A DNA stretch of 63,857 bases from Hydnum rufescens UP504 (taxonomy: Eukaryota > Basidiomycota > Agaricomycetes > Cantharellales > Hydnaceae), in NCBI GenBank assembly GCA_014904985.1, contig MU129053.1, positions 9,344 through 73,200 on the forward strand. The letters are read 5' to 3'. The notes beneath the pieces were generated by a model. That model did no database searches. It worked only from the letters and a program-made list of their open reading frames with translations, and was not told the origin of the DNA. Shown one piece after another: positions 58,156-63,857 of this stretch (the stretch's first letter is position 1; each line of letters starts with the position of its first letter). A program made the position numbers and the translations under genes.

Positions 58156-58479
58156 TTGACCAGGTCCAAAAAGGTCAAGGGTCAATTTTGACCCCACTCT
58201 GACTTTTGCAACCCAGTCAATCCCACAGTCAATGAGGTCAAAGAGGTCAATTCCCACAATTGTAGATACAGTAGGCTCTCTGTCCTAGACTCCTAGATTT
58301 TGTGTAGATTTCTCTAATCTACAATCACTCTTTTGTTGTTTTCACTGCCTCAGTATGGTTACTTTGATTATACTGGAAAATTCTGAAGGCACCAAGGAGT
58401 TGGTACTGATTTAACTGTGTAAACAGAGGATATTCTAGAAAAAAAACCACCTGCATCCATGTTCCCTACTCCCCAATTA
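58156..58479. other. GGTCAA-rich spacer
   Basis: Contains several copies of AGGTCAA or its complement TTGACC within 100 bp (58155-58255). No gene is seen. Confidence 0.4.
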
Positions 58480-60560
58480 GCATATGGGGAAGCCTAGTCC
58501 TCTCTGGGAGTTCTTTACTCAACTCAACAAGCCATATCAGAACAACAAGACCCACTCTTCAGCAAGATGCAATGCCTGCCTTGAGCATACTAAATTGCAG
58601 CTGGAACACAATGACTTGGCTTGGACAGAGTTACATTAGCTGGCATGATAGGGTCTTGTCTGTCTGAGACTGAGATGCATGCAGCAGGTACTGTTTTGAT
58701 TCTATGTGGAAAATATCTACTCTACTCAAAGCTTGCCACACACTGATAGCAGCATGTCAGCTGATTCAAGGTTCCATTGAAAAACTCACATGGCATCTTA
58801 TCTCATGTGAACATGTCTCTGAATGTGCTCACACCACAAGTTCTAAATGGAACAAAGAACACCATTGGCCCTCTGGATCACTTGCAATCCTACCCTCTGC
58901 AACCCAACAACTTCAAGGATCTGCTCCCTCTCTGACACTTCTTCTCCACCTCCTCTTCCTCAGAGTCATAGTGTCATACCACTTGGATTTCACCCCACAT
59001 CACCCTTCAACACCAAATTGGAACAGACAAGCAAACAATATGGCCATTAGCCAAAGTGTTTCAAGATGAGATTGAAATGCAGTTAACACATGCATTTGTG
59101 TCTGCTGGCTGGGCATTTAATTCTGTAGAGAACCCTGAATTTCTCAAGTTACTCAAAATGTTGCAGCCCAAATTTGATCCCCCTGGCCAATCCAAACTAT
59201 CTGGTTCCCTCCTATGAGCCCAGTATGCTAAAATTTGGGATGGACTAACAAATATCATGAAGGGCAAGTATGCCACAGGACAATGTGATGGCTGGAAGGA
59301 TATATCTAAGAATCATCTCATTGCATTCTTGGTGACAGCAAAAGGAAAGGTATTATTTAAATTTCCTCTCCTTTGGATGCAGAATTAAAACCTCTGAGTT
59401 ACAGATACAAGTTACCCATGTTCACAACACCTCAGGGGAGTGCAAAACAGCTGATAACCTCTTGACTCTTATAGAACTAGAGAAAAAGTTCATTGAAGAG
59501 GATCTCTGTGTGTCCTGATTGGATGGGTGTCTGATGCCAGGGGGGAATTGCATGCTGCTCACATCTGTTACAATCATGATACCCTTGGCTCCTTGTAACT
59601 GATTGCTTTGCACATCAGGCACATAGTATATAAATCCTCTTCCTGGCACTACTGAGATTTTTTTTGACATCAGATGCAGCTAGTTCTTGGATATTATATC
59701 AAAAAAAACCCTTGCCTATCCCTCCAAATGGCAGAGGCTTCCAAGCTCATTTCATGGTTCAATAACCATTCATTTGCACTTCATGTGCTCTTTTCTGAAC
59801 AGTGATCCATGCCAGAATTTGGGAACATGATTCTAACTCTCATTCAGGCAGTAATTACATGTTGGCTTACACATGTCATATCATTTAATCAGCTGCTTTG
59901 AGTGTCTGTGGCAATGAAGTCTGCAGTGTTGAAGCATAAAGACAATATCATCAAAGCCACAGGTATGGCAGCATCAGCTGTCTTGAAGGCAAAGGAAATG
60001 CTTAATATTATCAAAAATCCAGCATTCTGGACTGACCTCAAGATGTATGTCCCCCATCTCCTCTCTATCCCATTTACATATTCCCCTGATATGTGCATAG
60101 GATATCCTCACACCTGGAACCCCTTTCTGTTGCAATTAATGTTTGCCAAGGCTCACATACAAGGGTAGACATGGTCAGGCTCATATTTGGCTGACTATAT
60201 AAACATTATATGGATCTCTCAGCTACCATACTGCTCAGTGGTGAACCCAAGTCCCCCATAGATGCAATTCTGACAAGCCTCAAGACCCATTGGGCAAAGA
60301 TTGACCAGCCCCTATTTATTGTTGGCATTGTTCTCAATCCATTTCTCAAAACCAAACTCTTTAGCCCATGTTTATCTGTGCATATGCTTATGATGCTTAT
60401 TGAAAATCTCTACTGTTGGGTTTTCAGACTCCAATCTGTTCCATGAGAAATCTCATCCCAGGCATTCACCTATCTTATGGATCAGGAAGACATATTTGGA
60501 ATTAAGGGGGGGGATTGGACTGACCAGATGCTGCAGTGTCATGTTGTGGTATGCAAAATA
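58480..60560 (+). pseudogene. hAT transposase with BED-type zinc finger, heavily decayed
   Basis: The pieces, in several frames, are a BED-finger start (PLWEFFTQLNK..SARCNACLEHT, about 58500-58580), FQDEIEMQLTHAFVSAGWAF followed by VENPEFLKLLKMLQPKFDPPGQSKLSGSLL cut here into parts, a KDISKNHLIAFLVTAKG catalytic region, and a C-terminal THWAKIDQPLFIVGIVLNPF stretch typical of basidiomycete hAT enzymes (about 60280-60350). The frame is broken many times and CpG is nearly absent. It lies 12 bp before no recognisable end, and terminal repeats were not found. Confidence 0.7.
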
Positions 60561-60692
60561 ATGAATCTTTCCTTTGTACCATGCTGATCCTGCACCTAGG
60601 ACCTGTGCCCACTGAAGGCATGGAAAGCAATACTGGCAATGGATCCATTGGCACAACTCACACATCTGGTCTACTCATTTGTATGCTCATCA

Positions 60693-60950
60693 GCTAGACG
60701 TCGGGCTACACTTCGTGTCGTGGCTTTCCGTCGGCAGGAGTTGGTATTTGATCTTGCCCTATCGTTCTCCATTTTGTTTCACGCGTTTTTGCGGTCTCTC
60801 CAATCCATCTCCATCAACTTCGGGCTGGACGTCAGGCTACACTTCGTGTTGTGGCTTTCCGTCGGCAGGAGTTGCTATTTGATCTCACCCTATCCCTCAC
60901 TGGGTCTCACACTTTTCACACGGTTTCAACAATATCAAAAAACACGCAGT
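60693..60950. repeat. 131-bp direct repeat, CpG-rich patch
   Basis: GCTAGACGTCGGGCTACACTTCG (60693 onward, here shortened) recurs at 60824 with few changes (GCTGGACGTCAGGCTACAC). Both continue CTTTCCGTCGGCAGGAGTTG. The second copy diverges after CCCTATC. The patch is CpG-rich between CpG-poor flanks. Confidence 0.65.
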
Positions 60951-60954
60951 AGAC

Positions 60955-61166
60955 TGATTTGGGCCCCAAATTTGGGTATTTTAGGCCTCTGGGGCCCCAA
61001 TATTCTTAGGCCTATTGGCCCATTGGGGCCCCATCAAAGTTAGGTGCCCTTTGGCCTCTGGGGCCCCACTTAGTGAGGAACTTGGTCAAATTTTTCACTA
61101 GCCAACTTCAATCCGAAGTAAAGACTCTTTATATCTACCCAAAGTACGGAATGTAGAACCACAAAA
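60955..61166. other. GGGGCCCC-rich spacer before the KDZ gene
   Basis: GGGCCCC or GGGGCCCC occurs five times between 60961 and 61068, mostly preceded by CCTCTGG or CATTGG. It may be the transposon end region, but no inverted partner lies inside the window. Confidence 0.4.
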
Positions 61167-63857
61167 TTATGCAGCATGAAACCAGGAGTCCACATGATCA
61201 AGGGCATTCAGAACCACAGCATCAACCTCTGACAGTGCCTCCTCCAGTTCCCCTCCATCATCATCATCAGAACTTGCATTATCTGACATACCATCTATTA
61301 TCACCGACTCCACAAGGTCTTCAGTCTTGGTGCGAGATCTAGCCTTTTGTAACAATGGCAGCTGTGGCATCACATCCCATTCTGGGTCACCGTCAGCTCC
61401 TGGCAATGCAACAGTATCAGCCTTCCACTGCAAACCTATATCATCGAGGTAGTGGAGTTTGATCAATAAGAAGTACTTGACGTCTAGGTCTGAATCAATT
61501 TTCAGTACCACATCGCCCTAAACAAAGACCGAAACACACCCGCTGAGACATCAAAGGCCTTCTTTGTGGCCTTAAATTCAGCATTGAACCAAGCGCGCAA
61601 ATTTGAATATTCTGCCCGACATCGGAGCAGGTCTTGCTTGCAGTTGATTATTTCTTGTGCCACGCGGATATTAGTGCGCACCGACTCATCTGCCAGCCAA
61701 TCAGGAACATTCCCATTGGGGAAATCAGCAATATTGGCATCCTGCCAGACTGGCTGATCGACATCCATCTTCAGGAGACCATCAGGCTCGATCTCCGGGG
61801 GACGTAAGCGTCGTTTGGAATGCCATTCTTCCCTCTCATGGAAAGAAGTTGCCGAATCTTCTCATTATAGCGTTTCAGATTTGACTGGATCGCAGGTGTA
61901 CGACTTTTGACCGCTGCATCGACGTGAGCACGGGTGTTGTGATCTTAAGTATATGTGGCGGTCAGGAGAGAAGGAACACATCATGACAAAGAGTAAATAC
62001 CTAATTTTCGATTTGCGTGGGCACGATCCAGAGAACTAAGTTCAAACTTTCGTGCGCGAAGCTTCGCAACAAGTTGAGTACGCAGCACACGGAGGTTTAG
62101 TTGCGCATTGATCCAAGGGCTTCGTCTCATCTCCTCAAGTGATGTAAAGGATGTCGCATCCATGGCCTGCAGCGCAGCCACCTTTCGTGCAACATTATTT
62201 CGCGCTTTGTGCAAAGCTTCTTTAGTCTCATCAATATTTGTCTTCAGCTCTGAAGACGCTGTAACCTCTAACCCCTCCTTTGCCAGAGCAAGGAGTTCGA
62301 CATTGAGGTCGTCTAATCTGGCAGCCAACAGGTCGGCAGTTTCTGATAAAATTAGAATCTGCTCGACAGCACGGGCTCCCATCAGCTTCGATTGACCTAA
62401 TCAATAGCGTAGATGATGAGCCTGTCGAGTTCCCCCTTGAGCAATGATGAATATTTACGAGTCATAGGTTTGCTCTGATAATCACGTTGTTCCTTGAACT
62501 GGGCAAGGAAATACTGGATCGAACGGTCACCCAGTATTTGCTCTGCCTCGAACAGACGCTCGTTTGCCCTCGCAACTCGTTCTTGAATCCATTTTGCTGC
62601 GCCTCGTTGTTTCATTTCATCGAGGTATTCGACTTGGAGGTCTATCATGAACAACCTATGATGATGCTACAAGCCAGCTATTACCATGCTAGTACATGCA
62701 AGTCCACTTCAAGATACTCACCCAGAAACTCAAAGGCAGGGGATAAGCCTCATGAGCTCAACTCCAGAAACGTTCACAACCTTCCCCATCAGAAAGACCC
62801 AAAGCTCCGCCTTCCTAGGTGGTACCAACATTGACACACCCACTGGTGGCCATACGCATGAAATATCGAGACACCGAAAGAGATCCGGTCGAGCCACCCT
62901 GGCATAAATTGCCATTTTGCCAGACTCCGCTGAAGTGCACAAGCAACATCATACAGCAAGACGCGACTTTCCAACATTCAGGTAGCTCACGCAGTAACAC
63001 AGCAATGAGAGCGTAGGCCATAAAACTGCTTCTCACCAGCGGTCACCATGTTGGCAAGGAAAATTGCCCGATCGTGCTGGCAGAGAAGCCGCCATGACAC
63101 CCGTAGGTCGAATTTTTGGGTGGATGCTTTGACACGATTTCCATCGCTGCGTGAAGGATTCTAGGCACTGGTCGAGAGCTGATGCAGGTAACGTCATCCC
63201 GGGTTCAACACGATCTTCCTCATCGGCAGCGTCATCTTCAGTCATCTCGGCAACCTTTCGCTTACTCGCAGTCCTTGAAGCCTTTGCCGGTCGCATGGAG
63301 TTGATTTTCGCCTCCCACTCAGCCAAATGTTCATCGCTGAGCCATATACTCCGAGGCGACATAACCAGAGGGTCCCGTGTGCCGGTTTCACCCTTGTGGC
63401 CCATCCTTCGATCCAGATCACGGTTGCGCTTGAGTTGGAAGTTGGCATCGATGCAGACAATACAGGAAACACTAGAAAACACAAAAGGAGTCAATATATC
63501 ACCCATCGAGAGTGAAGGAAGCCTTGACTCACAGTAGACCGAGCTGTTCAGTATGGTTTCCTCCAAAACAAAGGGGACAGCGAGATTGCAGATACAAGCT
63601 GGGCTCATGTCGGGGAACCAAAGGTGCGATGTAGTTATGTGCATTCCGGTAAACGCGCTCATTCACTGGAGTCACCTCATCAAGAGTGCAATGTGACGGG
63701 AGGCATTCCGCGGAAGTCCGATTAAGATCGACGATTTTGGATATCTCAATATCGACGAGGCGGACCAGCATCTGGTAGTGAGATAGGGCATTCGCGAATC
63801 GACGACGTAAAGAATCCTTTGCAGCAAACTGATAACCGCGGACATTGAGATATTTCC
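61167..63857 (-). pseudogene. KDZ transposase (Kyakuja-Dileera-Zisupton), 5' end beyond the window
   Basis: Read on the minus strand: a CPLCFGG cysteine motif near 63560, the catalytic-region stretch VCIDANFQLKRNRD at about 63430, an LSDEHLAEWEAKI helix, then YDVACALQRSL..FHAYGHQWVCQCWYH (62810-62950). LSDGEGCERFW follows in another frame, then coiled coils (WIQERVARANERLFEAEQIL, ARLDDLNVELLALAKEGLEV) and the C-terminal DVDQPVWQDANI..WLADESVRTNIRVAQE block. Introns are inferred at about 63485-63535 and elsewhere. The region 62730-62830 needs two frame changes and contains a TGA, so this copy is probably dead. It moves by cut and paste in fungi and animals. Confidence 0.78.

Overview
This window is nuclear DNA from a filamentous fungus, most likely an agaricomycete basidiomycete. 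The evidence is short GT-AG introns (about 50-130 bp), a mushroom-type gene set (DUF2235 hydrolase, DPP III, DNAJC9-type J protein, mitochondrial TPR protein, HNH_2-like protein) and a transposon load typical of Agaricomycetes (KDZ, PIF/Harbinger with a NAM-like partner, hAT, Copia, chromodomain Gypsy). The genus cannot be told from the sequence.

Layout. (1) 1-845: decayed relics of one LTR family, partly inverted against each other. (2) 1551-14702: a direct tandem segmental duplication of about 6-7 kb holding DUF2235 (-), DnaJ (+) and TPR (-). The copies have decayed unevenly: DUF2235 and TPR look usable only in copy 2, and both DnaJ copies are broken. Copy 1 also carries about 1.65 kb of extra DNA with a hairpin/intron repeat array. 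(3) 14845-21293: single-copy genes for dipeptidyl peptidase III, an unknown 197-aa protein and an HNH_2-like protein. (4) About 22200-49440: a transposon graveyard almost without CpG. It holds a Harbinger-type MITE, a dead Copia element split by a foldback element with an 8-bp target duplication, a decayed HECT-like gene, a fuller Harbinger element, a tRNA-like sequence and a 2.9-kb palindrome. (5) 49441-57353: a younger, CpG-rich chromovirus (Gypsy) with two LTRs, a 5-bp target duplication and an antisense spliced zinc-cluster gene. (6) 57370-60600: an old solo LTR, a MITE and a dead hAT transposase. (7) 61167-63857: a KDZ transposase running off the right edge.

Two themes tie the window together. 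First, decay is by CpG transition. Internal stops in Copia are TGA, at most sites where family knowledge expects arginine (CGA). Two catalytic Asp codons of Copia became Asn by CG to CA. Every base substitution between the two chromovirus LTRs lies at a CpG site. This points to cytosine methylation of transposons. Second, a repeat family that I cannot name occurs at five loci (about 850-1290, 4460-6105, 37865-38466, 40093-40318, 45060-45760). Its unit pairs an exon-like segment ending in a palindrome, just 5' of a splice-donor-like AAGGTAAGT, with a 92-128-bp intron-like segment that contains a second hairpin, a CTAAY branch-like site and a YAG acceptor. This family and the antisense gene inside the chromovirus are the best candidates for something undescribed.
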